Shown one piece after another: positions 1 to 4,741 of a stretch of 6,301 nucleotides of DNA (positions are counted from its first letter, which is position 1; every line of letters starts with the position of its first letter). Below the pieces are notes generated by a model, which saw nothing but the letters and a program-made list of their open reading frames with translations, was not told the origin of the DNA and searched no databases. Location of the stretch: NCBI GenBank assembly GCA_964592155.1, contig CAZQDA010000124.1, forward strand, positions 1-6,301. The letters run 5' to 3'. The stretch comes from Christensenella sp964592155. GTDB lineage: Bacteria; Bacillota; Clostridia; Christensenellales; Christensenellaceae. Position numbers and translations under genes: made by a program.

Positions 1-103
1 AATGGGAATACAAAAAACGGTATTTCGATATGTTGAATGGCTGGATGTGGTTGGTGCGGATGTTGAAAAAATCCTGAGAGAAGCGATGAGCAGAGCGCAG
101 TAA
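1..103 (+). CDS. C-terminal fragment of an unidentified protein
   Basis: The frame that begins at base 2 is open to a TAA at 101-103 and encodes about 33 residues ending in EKILREAMSRAQ. It starts at the window edge, so it is most likely the 3' end of a gene whose body lies outside. The fragment is hydrophilic, probably helical (WLDVVGADVEKILREAM), and carries no motif I can name. There is an ATG at base 2, but no upstream sequence is available to judge a ribosome binding site, so a 33-residue free ORF cannot be excluded. It lies on the same strand as the transporter genes that follow; whether it shares their transcript is unknown. Confidence 0.45.
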   Translation, partial: MGIQKTVFRYVEWLDVVGADVEKILREAMSRAQ

Positions 104-113
104 AATCACGGTT

Positions 114-335
114 ATGATGTTTGCGGCGCCGCCCGCAGTGGATGAGTGTAGTTGTGAAGCAAAGTGTACAACAGGCAACGCGGAAAATGGAATGGCGGCG
201 GTGATTGACACAAAATGCGTTCTTTGCGCGGCAGAGGAACGCACTCCACAACTGGCTGCAAAATCGATATCATTACGCGATGTATTGGAGTTCTGCAGAG
301 CTATTCGGTATATGCGTTCTATGGAGCAGATGTGA
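114..335 (+). CDS. Doubtful small Cys-rich ORF overlapping the EamA start
   Basis: This frame encodes up to 73 residues with six cysteines: CSCEAKC near the N-terminus, CVLC in the middle, and a lone Cys in a helical C-terminal half. No family is recognised. In its favour, its TGA stop (333-335) overlaps the GTG start of the EamA gene (332-334) in the GTGA arrangement typical of translational coupling. Against it, no Shine-Dalgarno precedes the ATG at 114 or 117, the ATG at 192 has only a weak GGA, and the other two forward frames are also open over much of the stretch. It may simply be non-coding sequence between the upstream gene and the transporter. Confidence 0.25.
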   Translation: MMFAAPPAVDECSCEAKCTTGNAENGMAAVIDTKCVLCAAEERTPQLAAKSISLRDVLEFCRAIRYMRSMEQM

Positions 336-1243
336 CAAAATTACAGGCAAATATTTGTCTTTTGGCGGCAACGTTTTGTTGGTCGGTGGAAGTCATATTA
401 TTCAAAATGATCCCTGAGGGGGTGCCAAGTTTTGCGGTTATATGTATTGTGAATTTGATTGCCGCATTTGTTTTGAGCATTGTTTTTTGGCGTAAAGTAT
501 GGGTTGGCATTACAAAGCGTATGATTTTGGATGCGTTCATCCTTGCGGGTCTGAACGCGGCTTACAATCTTTTGATATTAGAATTTACGAAAGATGTTGA
601 AGCGATGCAGGCGGCTTTTTTGTTGACGATGACGACGGTATTGCTTCCCTTTGTCGCTCTTTTAATGGGCAGGAAATCAGAATGCAGAACGTACGTATGC
701 GTATTGGTGATGTTTATCGGCATATTGATCGGATACAAAGAGACGCTGACAATGCAAAGCGTGATTCTTTTTCTGTGTATGCTTATTCCAGCGGGATTGC
801 GTATTATTTATATCATTCGGCAGAATGATGCCGCGAAAAAGTATGAGCCGATACAGATTTTTGTTTTGATGTGCGCAATGATTGGCGGCATTTCCTTTAT
901 ATTGTGGTCAATCAAGCAACCAGGCACATTTATGATGCTTCCGTTTGACGGGAAGCTGATCTCAGGGTTGTTTGCGTATAGTTATTTTGTTAGTATCCTG
1001 GCGGGTATCCTTAATATTGTCGCTAATCGCTATACCACACCGCAGGATACTTCTGTCATCTATTCATTTGAAATACTGATGACGGTTATAATGGCAATGA
1101 TGTTGCCCGCTGTTCTGGGGGAAAGAGAAGCCTTGAGCATACAGACAATTGTTGGATGTGCGGTGGTCACAATCAGCGCAATACTGGCGGAGGCCAACTT
1201 TAAGAAAAAAACGGTTCGAATCAGTATGGAGACGCAACGATGA
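332..1243 (+). CDS. EamA-family (DMT superfamily) permease
   Basis: Predicted 303-residue inner-membrane transporter of the EamA drug/metabolite family, which usually exports or imports small metabolites; the substrate cannot be told from sequence. The protein is almost wholly hydrophobic and about the family's usual length (ten membrane spans in two EamA repeats), roughly residues 5-135 and 145-288. The N-terminus TKLQANICLLAATFCWS matches the usual EamA opening, and the C-terminal half has the typical pattern of a helix ending in LGERE (262-266) before the last span, then a basic tail. I chose GTG 332 because GGAG at 323-326 sits 5 nt upstream and residues coded before it (215-331) are not EamA-like. 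Its stop overlaps the next gene's ATG in ATGA, so the two are probably co-translated. Confidence 0.88.
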   Translation: MTKLQANICLLAATFCWSVEVILFKMIPEGVPSFAVICIVNLIAAFVLSIVFWRKVWVGITKRMILDAFILAGLNAAYNLLILEFTKDVEAMQAAFLLTMTTVLLPFVALLMGRKSECRTYVCVLVMFIGILIGYKETLTMQSVILFLCMLIPAGLRIIYIIRQNDAAKKYEPIQIFVLMCAMIGGISFILWSIKQPGTFMMLPFDGKLISGLFAYSYFVSILAGILNIVANRYTTPQDTSVIYSFEILMTVIMAMMLPAVLGEREALSIQTIVGCAVVTISAILAEANFKKKTVRISMETQR

Positions 1244-1842
1244 GAGAATTTTTTTTGCCGTTTAACAGTAAAAAAGCGTTTTTGTGTATGCTGGCGCTGA
1301 TCGGTATTCACCTTGTGATGGCAATGCCTTTTAAATCGTGGGTGTTGATTCCCGAATTTACGGACATTCGTCCTGTAGCGGGATTGTTGCCTGTTTATGG
1401 CGTGTTTATGGGTCCTGTTGGTGGGTTTGCGACCGCCTTTGCTAATTTTATAGAGGACGCTTTGACGGGCATGCTGACGTGGGGAAGCGTTGCGGGTTTC
1501 GTTTCCAACCTGCTGGTTCCTTATTTGTACTATAAATTATGGTATTGTTTTTTTAAAAAACCATTCGAGGTAAAAACAGGAAAAGATCTCATCGGATATT
1601 CGCTGCTTGTGCTGTTGCTGTCGCTGATGCAGGCGGCGATGATCGCGGGTTTTGTGTATGCCATTGGTACATCTGTTCAGGCAGGAGAGTTCTTTGTAGC
1701 GATATTCATCAACAATTTCTTTTTCGCGATGCTTATGGGGTTGCCGCTCATTATGGTGTTAGGCACGCAGTTTGGATATACTGATTTTGGAAGCAAGAAG
1801 GATCAATATTTAATGCCTGCGCACAAGAGTGATTCTTATTGA
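1240..1842 (+). CDS. ECF transporter S-component-like integral membrane protein
   Basis: A 200-residue polytopic membrane protein with about five to six hydrophobic segments (near residues 13-31, 44-61, 62-78, 82-101, 117-142 and 150-176). Residues 40-77, containing FTDIRPVAGLLPVYGVFMGP and then an AFANFIEDALTG stretch, resemble the region in ECF S components and related sensor modules that reads about IRPxNALPPVLGLxFGPxGA followed by LGNLIAD. S components bind a vitamin or similar substrate and dock to a shared EcfA/A'/T energising module, which is not encoded here. Substrate unknown. The start overlaps the EamA stop by 4 nt (ATGA), with GGAGA at 1228-1232 seven nt upstream. The pairing of an EamA permease with an S-like protein is unusual. 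It could instead be a free-standing membrane sensor-type domain. Confidence 0.6.
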   Translation: MREFFLPFNSKKAFLCMLALIGIHLVMAMPFKSWVLIPEFTDIRPVAGLLPVYGVFMGPVGGFATAFANFIEDALTGMLTWGSVAGFVSNLLVPYLYYKLWYCFFKKPFEVKTGKDLIGYSLLVLLLSLMQAAMIAGFVYAIGTSVQAGEFFVAIFINNFFFAMLMGLPLIMVLGTQFGYTDFGSKKDQYLMPAHKSDSY

Positions 1843-1867
1843 CAGAAAACTATGCGGGTGGCATGAT
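1839..1867 (+). promoter_or_regulatory. Weak candidate promoter for the cysteine hydrolase
   Basis: A perfect TTGACA (1839-1844), overlapping the last codons of the preceding gene, is followed after 17 nt by CATGAT (1862-1867), four of six matches to TATAAT. Transcription would start near 1874, inside the hairpin at 1871-1903, which would then not form fully, leaving a leader of about 65 nt before the hydrolase. Only the -35 is strong, so this is tentative. Confidence 0.3.
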
Positions 1868-1870
1868 AAA

Positions 1871-1909
1871 ATCGTAGACAAATATTTGCTTTCCGTCTAC
1901 GATCTTTTT
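1871..1909 (+). terminator. Rho-independent terminator after the transporter pair
   Basis: ATCGTAGAC (1871-1879) and GTCTACGAT (1895-1903) form a perfect 9-bp stem with a 15-nt loop, followed by C and five T (1905-1909). It lies 29 nt after the S-component-like gene and 30 nt before the hydrolase start, so it should end the EamA/S-component transcript. The stem is only moderately GC-rich and the loop is large, so some read-through into the hydrolase is possible. Confidence 0.65.
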
Positions 1910-1938
1910 AGGGCGAAAAATATCATACTGGAGTTATA

Positions 1939-2460
1939 ATGATGAAAAAAGTTTTGATTGTAATAGACATGCAAAATGATTTTATTACCGGATCGCTGGG
2001 GAGCGTTGCCGCGCAGCGAATCGTCCCGTATGTACAACAAAAAGTAAAGAAATACCGCGGCTCAAAAAGCAATGACGTTGGGATTATTTTTACGCAGGAC
2101 ACGCACAACAAAGATTATTTATGTACACCGGAAGGAAGGAATTTGCCTGTGGAACATTGCCTTGAAAACAGCGATGGATGGCTTATCTGCGACGGCATAT
2201 CGGTTGGTGATGCACGTTGTATTCCAAAGGCGCATTTCGGGTACGACTGGTCGAAGGAAGAGATGCTCGACGGCGTGCGGGAGATCGAACTGGTAGGCTT
2301 GTGTACGGATATTTGTGTCATAGCTAATGCGCTGACAATCAAAACGCTCTTTCCAGAAGCGATGATTACAGTAGACAGCAAAGGCTGCGCCGGATCAGAC
2401 GAGGCTGCGCATGACGCGGCGCTTTTGATCATGAAAAAATGTCATATCAATGTCGTTTGA
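1939..2460 (+). CDS. Nicotinamidase/isochorismatase-family cysteine hydrolase
   Basis: A 173-residue cytosolic hydrolase of the isochorismatase-like fold, close to the family's usual length. The triad is visible: D10 in VIDMQNDF, K97 in IPKAHFG and nucleophile C126 in GLCTDICVIANAL, with the TDICV signature. D54 and H56 (TQDTHNKDY) with H73 (LPVEHC) match the metal-site residues of nicotinamidases, so nicotinamide or a similar amide is a plausible substrate and NAD salvage a possible role. Many family members are only annotated as cysteine hydrolases, so I do not assign pncA. GGAG at 1930-1933 lies 5 nt before ATG 1939 and 8 nt before ATG 1942; either could be the start. The gene converges on, and overlaps by 14 nt, a small minus-strand gene. 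Confidence 0.85.
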   Translation: MMKKVLIVIDMQNDFITGSLGSVAAQRIVPYVQQKVKKYRGSKSNDVGIIFTQDTHNKDYLCTPEGRNLPVEHCLENSDGWLICDGISVGDARCIPKAHFGYDWSKEEMLDGVREIELVGLCTDICVIANALTIKTLFPEAMITVDSKGCAGSDEAAHDAALLIMKKCHINVV

Positions 2461-2605
2461 AGAATCTTTTTATCGTCATATTTCTTGTTTGCCACTTTTG
2501 AAACACAAAGAGCCCGCCGTACCACGCATGAAATGCAAAAATCCACCAAGCAAGAGCAATGGTGGATTTGATGCTGTTCAGAGATTCTTTTCGAGTAATT
2601 TCCAC
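2447..2605 (-). CDS. Small Trp-rich single-span membrane protein (52 aa)
   Basis: Reading the minus strand from GTG (2605-2603) to TGA (2449-2447) gives 52 residues: a polar N-terminus (MEITRKESLNSIK), one hydrophobic aromatic span at about residues 13-36 (four Trp in the protein, with AWW at 19-21 and HAWYGG at 26-31), and a strongly basic tail ending KRFFKRH. The positive-inside rule puts the C-terminus in the cytoplasm. AAGGTGG (2621-2615) lies 9 nt before the GTG, the only usual start between the upstream in-frame stop and an internal Met. It follows the other small membrane gene by 59 nt on the same strand, so they probably form an operon. Its last 14 bases overlap the hydrolase. No family recognised. 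The opposite strand is also open here (ATG 2450, 54 codons) but lacks a ribosome binding site and any hydrophobic segment. Confidence 0.5.
   Translation of the reverse strand: MEITRKESLNSIKSTIALAWWIFAFHAWYGGLFVFQKWQTRNMTIKRFFKRH
2539..2569 (-). repeat. Inverted repeat inside the small membrane gene
   Basis: AAATCCACC (2539-2547) and GGTGGATTT (2561-2569) are perfect 9-bp complements around a 13-nt loop. Read on the minus strand, the stem is followed by TTTTTGCATTT, so it has the look of an intrinsic terminator for minus-strand transcripts. It lies within the predicted 52-residue CDS, so either that terminator is internal, or the CDS call is wrong, or the repeat is fortuitous. It shares the CCACC/GGTGG core with the hairpin at 2609-2650, so the arms could in principle pair in alternative ways. 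Confidence 0.4.
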
Positions 2606-2608
2606 ATA

Positions 2609-2650
2609 AAATAACCACCTTCTCCTCTATTGCGAGAAAGGTGGTTATTT
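2609..2650 (-). promoter_or_regulatory. 13-bp hairpin burying a Shine-Dalgarno (or partial terminator)
   Basis: AAATAACCACCTT (2609-2621) and AAGGTGGTTATTT (2638-2650) are a perfect 13-bp inverted repeat with a 16-nt loop. On the minus strand the 3' arm contains AAGGTGG (2621-2615), the Shine-Dalgarno of the 52-residue gene, and the 5' arm contains its complement CCACCTT. The hairpin begins 15 nt after the stop of the preceding minus-strand gene. It may therefore work as a terminator with a broken T-tract (TTATTTTAT), as a translational lock on the second gene, or as both. On the plus strand it might also stop hydrolase read-through. Confidence 0.6.
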
Positions 2651-2664
2651 ATATACACTTAAGG

Positions 2665-2937
2665 TTACAGTGTTGCTCCCACAACAGCACCAACAAGTGC
2701 CGCTGCCAAAACAAACACCAAAATAATCGAAACGATGGCTAAGATCGTAATGATTATACCGATTATTTTGCCGGCCATTGACTTTTTGTCCGACGGATCG
2801 GCCTTTACTGCTTTAGCGCCCATTACCCAAGCAATAATCGCAAGAATTAATCCAACAAAACCCAAAAAGCCTACCGCAGGAATAAAAGAAAGTCCTGTGC
2901 AAGCAGCTGCAATTAAGCCAATAATCAATGCTTTCAT
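2665..2937 (-). CDS. Small two-span membrane protein, DUF4190-like
   Basis: A 90-residue protein with a hydrophobic hairpin layout: an N-terminal hydrophobic region (about residues 3-40, Gly-rich, with FIPAVGFLGFVGLILAII), a short polar loop (AKAVKADPSDKKSMAGK, 41-57), and a second span (58-88, Ile/Val/Ala-rich). The layout resembles DUF4190-type proteins, whose function is unknown; the assignment rests on pattern only. ATG 2937 is preferred because the strong AGGGAGGTG (2954-2946) ends 8 nt upstream; an in-frame TTG at 2943 would leave only 2 nt. It appears to be the first gene of a minus-strand unit transcribed from the promoter at 3090-3122, with the 52-residue membrane protein second. Confidence 0.75.
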   Translation of the reverse strand: MKALIIGLIAAACTGLSFIPAVGFLGFVGLILAIIAWVMGAKAVKADPSDKKSMAGKIIGIIITILAIVSIILVFVLAAALVGAVVGATL

Positions 2938-3083
2938 ATACAATACACCTCCCTTCTTCTAATAATTCGCTGAAAGCTACTCCGTCAATCCCTATTTCCG
3001 CAGCGCATCAAGCCATTATTGGCTCAAAGTGCCCGAAGTTAGCCACAGCAGTCTGATCAACTTTGTTGTCTCAAATACGACAA
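2938..3083 (-). other. Long 5' leader of the minus-strand small-membrane operon
   Basis: If transcription starts about 7 nt past the -10 box at 3095-3090, the leader is about 146 nt, much longer than the 43 nt inferred for the GGDEF gene. It contains short complementary pieces (TGGCT/AGCCA at 3045-3041 and 3024-3020 on the minus strand, and AGCCATTATTGGCT at 3011-3024) and no convincing ORF. I do not recognise a known riboswitch. Apart from the promoters, the rest of 2938-3248 holds nothing else I can support. Confidence 0.3.
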
Positions 3084-3089
3084 TAATTT

Positions 3090-3122
3090 ATTTTAGCAAA
3101 CGAAGCGTCGGAAAACCGTCGG
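3090..3122 (-). promoter_or_regulatory. Promoter with CCGACG tandem repeats, copy A
   Basis: On the minus strand, CCGACG occurs at 3122-3117 and again at 3111-3106 (11-bp period), followed after 10 nt by an extended -10, TGC-TAAAAT (-10 at 3095-3090). No good -35 hexamer exists at 17 nt (CGGTTT), which suggests an activator bound to the repeats takes its place. It matches the copy at 3517-3549 at 29 of 33 positions and faces the minus-strand small membrane genes. Confidence 0.65.
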
Positions 3123-3129
3123 TGTAAAA

Positions 3130-3158
3130 ATGACACAATTCCTACGTACAAATATCTT
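3130..3158 (+). promoter_or_regulatory. Candidate promoter for the short + strand ORF
   Basis: ATGACA (3130-3135, five of six matches to TTGACA) is separated by 17 nt from TATCTT (3153-3158, four of six matches to TATAAT). It would start transcription near 3165 and give an 84-nt leader to the ORF at 3249. It lies back to back with promoter copy A, so the two divergent units could influence each other. Confidence 0.33.
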
Positions 3159-3248
3159 TGAGAAAAATAAAACAAAAATTTCACGATTGCGCAGAAGATA
3201 TTAGGTTTGATGCTGATTTGTGATACGCACGGCGAAGGGAATAAATGG

Positions 3249-3446
3249 ATGAAAAAATTTAAAAGAGTATTTTGTGTATTGGTTTACGAATCTTATCATG
3301 TTGTGTCGGATATCCATTCCGGCGGCCTCATCAACAGAAACACCCGCAGCGTAAATTTTTCATGTAGCTGCAAAAACGCTTTGGAGGATTGCTTATTGCG
3401 TTATACCATTGACGGTACTGATCTGCAGGCTGGAATACATTGCTGA
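3249..3446 (+). CDS. Hypothetical 65-residue Cys-containing protein
   Basis: ATG 3249 follows AAGGGA (3235-3240) with 8 nt spacing and opens a 65-codon frame ending at TGA 3444-3446. The protein has a basic N-terminus (MKKFKRVF), five cysteines (9, 39, 41, 48, 65) including CSCKNALEDC, and a C-terminal stretch RYTIDGTDLQAGIHC. No family recognised. Codon choice (GGC GGC CTC ATC AAC) looks coding, and a strong terminator sits 33 nt after the stop, as expected of a small independent unit. An in-frame extension to ATG 3210 or TTG 3207 lacks a good ribosome binding site. The opposite strand is open over part of the same stretch, so a gene remnant or non-coding RNA remains possible. Confidence 0.42.
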   Translation: MKKFKRVFCVLVYESYHVVSDIHSGGLINRNTRSVNFSCSCKNALEDCLLRYTIDGTDLQAGIHC

Positions 3447-3479
3447 AAAATAGTCGCGTATTTACACACAAAAAGCAGG

Positions 3480-3512
3480 AAAGCCTTTCAACCGTGGTTG
3501 AAAGGCTTTTTT
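3480..3512 (+). terminator. Strong Rho-independent terminator
   Basis: AAAGCCTTTCAACC (3480-3493) pairs perfectly with GGTTGAAAGGCTTT (3496-3509), with the T-tract running to 3512 (six T in all). In RNA the innermost pairs will open to form the loop, leaving a stem of about 11-12 bp. Orientation is + strand. It ends whatever is transcribed through 3249-3446 and insulates the GGDEF promoter just downstream. It also shows that the frame open from 3440 is not part of the GGDEF protein. Confidence 0.85.
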
Positions 3513-3516
3513 CTTT

Positions 3517-3549
3517 CCGACGCTTTTCCGACGCTTTGATTGATAAAAT
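3517..3549 (+). promoter_or_regulatory. Promoter with CCGACG tandem repeats, copy B (GGDEF gene)
   Basis: CCGACG at 3517-3522 and 3528-3533 (11-bp period), then 10 nt, then TAAAAT at 3544-3549. Predicted transcription start is near 3556, 43 nt before the GGDEF ATG. No recognisable -35 at 17 nt spacing (CGCTTT). Matches copy A at 29 of 33 positions with no gaps. Confidence 0.7.
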
Positions 3550-3598
3550 GAATACAAGAGAAAAAACTTGCCATATTCCATTAACAAAGGACAAAAAG

Positions 3599-4699
3599 AT
3601 GACAGTATATGAACAATACTCCGCGCGATATAACAAACTCTGGCAGGAGCGCATTGCAAAAACAAATTTTGTAGCAGCCACAGTGATTTTTACATTTGAG
3701 ATTGCTTATTATTTCATACTGACAGCCGCTGGACTGCGTGATCAATCGCCGCTTGAGTACATTTTGCGTTTTATTCTTTTACCGGGCGGTATCATTTTTA
3801 CTGCCTGCATTATAAGCGGATATATTGTCTACAAAACACAGCGGAGTTCTATGACAAAATCACTAGTGGCAATGCTTACAATGGTGACGATATGCACTGC
3901 AGCAGCATCGATTCATAATATTTTTGCGACTACCTTGTGCAGCTTTTTTGTGCCGCTGTCCATTTCTGTGGTGTTTGGAAAAAAACAAATTACCAACATT
4001 GTCGGCGTCTGCTGTGTGGCAGGGGAGTTGATCGCTATGTTTTGCGCCGGCACGGATCTGCGCGGAAGCGATCCTTATTTTTTGTTAGATTGCATGATGC
4101 TATTTATTGTATTTGGAATTTCGTGGTATGCGGCATTGCTTTTGATGAGAAACGAACAGGAAAAACGCCATGTCATTGACCACATACAAAAAGAGAAAAA
4201 TATATTGCAACAAAAAGTCTGTCGTGATGAATTAACGGGGCTGTATAATCTGTTAGGGCTTCAACTCTTTGTCGATAACAAAATATCAGAGGAGAATTGC
4301 GCCTATGAAAAATCTTCCATCATTTTTTTGGATATTGATGATTTTAAGAAAGTAAACGATACTTTTGGGCATGAAGCTGGCAATATAACGTTGATCTACA
4401 TTTCGGACTGTATTCGCAAGCATTTCTCGCACAACAGTTGTACCGCACGTTATGGCGGCGATGAATTTGTTGTGTTGCTCCCAGGCATGTCCGCAAAGGA
4501 ATGTTTTGCGCGTTTGAAACATCTGATGAAAGAAATTGAAACCTCGCCCATCGCAGAATTAGGGAACAGTACGGTTTCTGTTTCCTGCGGAATTGCAAGC
4601 TATGATTTTTGTGCGCCGATTCTGGATGCAATCAACCTCAGCGACCAGGCAATGTATCAGGCAAAAGCGGAAGGAAAGAACCGTTCTGTAATGGCATGA
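3599..4699 (+). CDS. Membrane-anchored diguanylate cyclase (GGDEF domain)
   Basis: A 366-residue protein with about six N-terminal membrane spans (roughly residues 24-45, 54-77, 88-101, 105-127, 131-151, 160-183), a short helical linker (184-207) and a C-terminal GGDEF domain (about 208-366). Such enzymes make c-di-GMP from two GTP at the cytoplasmic face. The active-site motif is intact: RYGGDEF with GGDEF at 286-290; D245 in LDIDDFK is the expected metal ligand and N253 in VNDTFGHE the expected guanine contact. Two departures: the I-site RxxD before the motif is SHNS (277-280), so product inhibition by that route is unlikely, and the usual Asp after FGHxxG is N262. ATG 3599 is chosen for AAAGGA (3586-3591) 7 nt upstream; ATG 3548 lies inside the -10 box of promoter copy B and a TTG at 3440 lies before a terminator. 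The membrane sensor part is not recognised. Confidence 0.88.
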   Translation: MTVYEQYSARYNKLWQERIAKTNFVAATVIFTFEIAYYFILTAAGLRDQSPLEYILRFILLPGGIIFTACIISGYIVYKTQRSSMTKSLVAMLTMVTICTAAASIHNIFATTLCSFFVPLSISVVFGKKQITNIVGVCCVAGELIAMFCAGTDLRGSDPYFLLDCMMLFIVFGISWYAALLLMRNEQEKRHVIDHIQKEKNILQQKVCRDELTGLYNLLGLQLFVDNKISEENCAYEKSSIIFLDIDDFKKVNDTFGHEAGNITLIYISDCIRKHFSHNSCTARYGGDEFVVLLPGMSAKECFARLKHLMKEIETSPIAELGNSTVSVSCGIASYDFCAPILDAINLSDQAMYQAKAEGKNRSVMA

Positions 4700-4741
4700 C
4701 TTTTTAAATGAAGAAGTATTTTTTTAAAAACGGAGAATGTT

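Noticed and set aside
215..331. In-frame N-terminal extension of the EamA permease from ATG 215
   Set aside because: The extra 39 residues are not EamA-like, and GTG 332 has a well-placed GGAG and gives the standard family N-terminus and length.
2735..2962. 75-residue + strand frame opposite the small membrane gene
   Set aside because: It is the antisense of a hydrophobic protein; the minus frame has a strong AGGGAGGTG and a promoter, and the + frame has neither.
3011..3024. AGCCATTATTGGCT palindrome as an operator
   Set aside because: Only 5 bp per arm, no second copy, and not at a promoter; kept only as part of the possible leader structure.
3440..3598. In-frame extension of the GGDEF protein to TTG 3440 or ATG 3548
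   Set aside because: The extension runs through a strong terminator and the promoter copy B, so it lies mostly upstream of the transcript; ATG 3599 has a good ribosome binding site.
3331..3681. 116-residue minus-strand frame across 3331-3681
   Set aside because: It reads through the terminator and promoter B into the GGDEF N-terminus, has no ribosome binding site seen, and no family pattern.
4701..4730. TTTTTAAA / TTTAAAAA inverted repeat between the GGDEF and kinase genes, as a terminator
   Set aside because: The stem is pure A/T and would be unstable; no GC-containing stem precedes the T-run.
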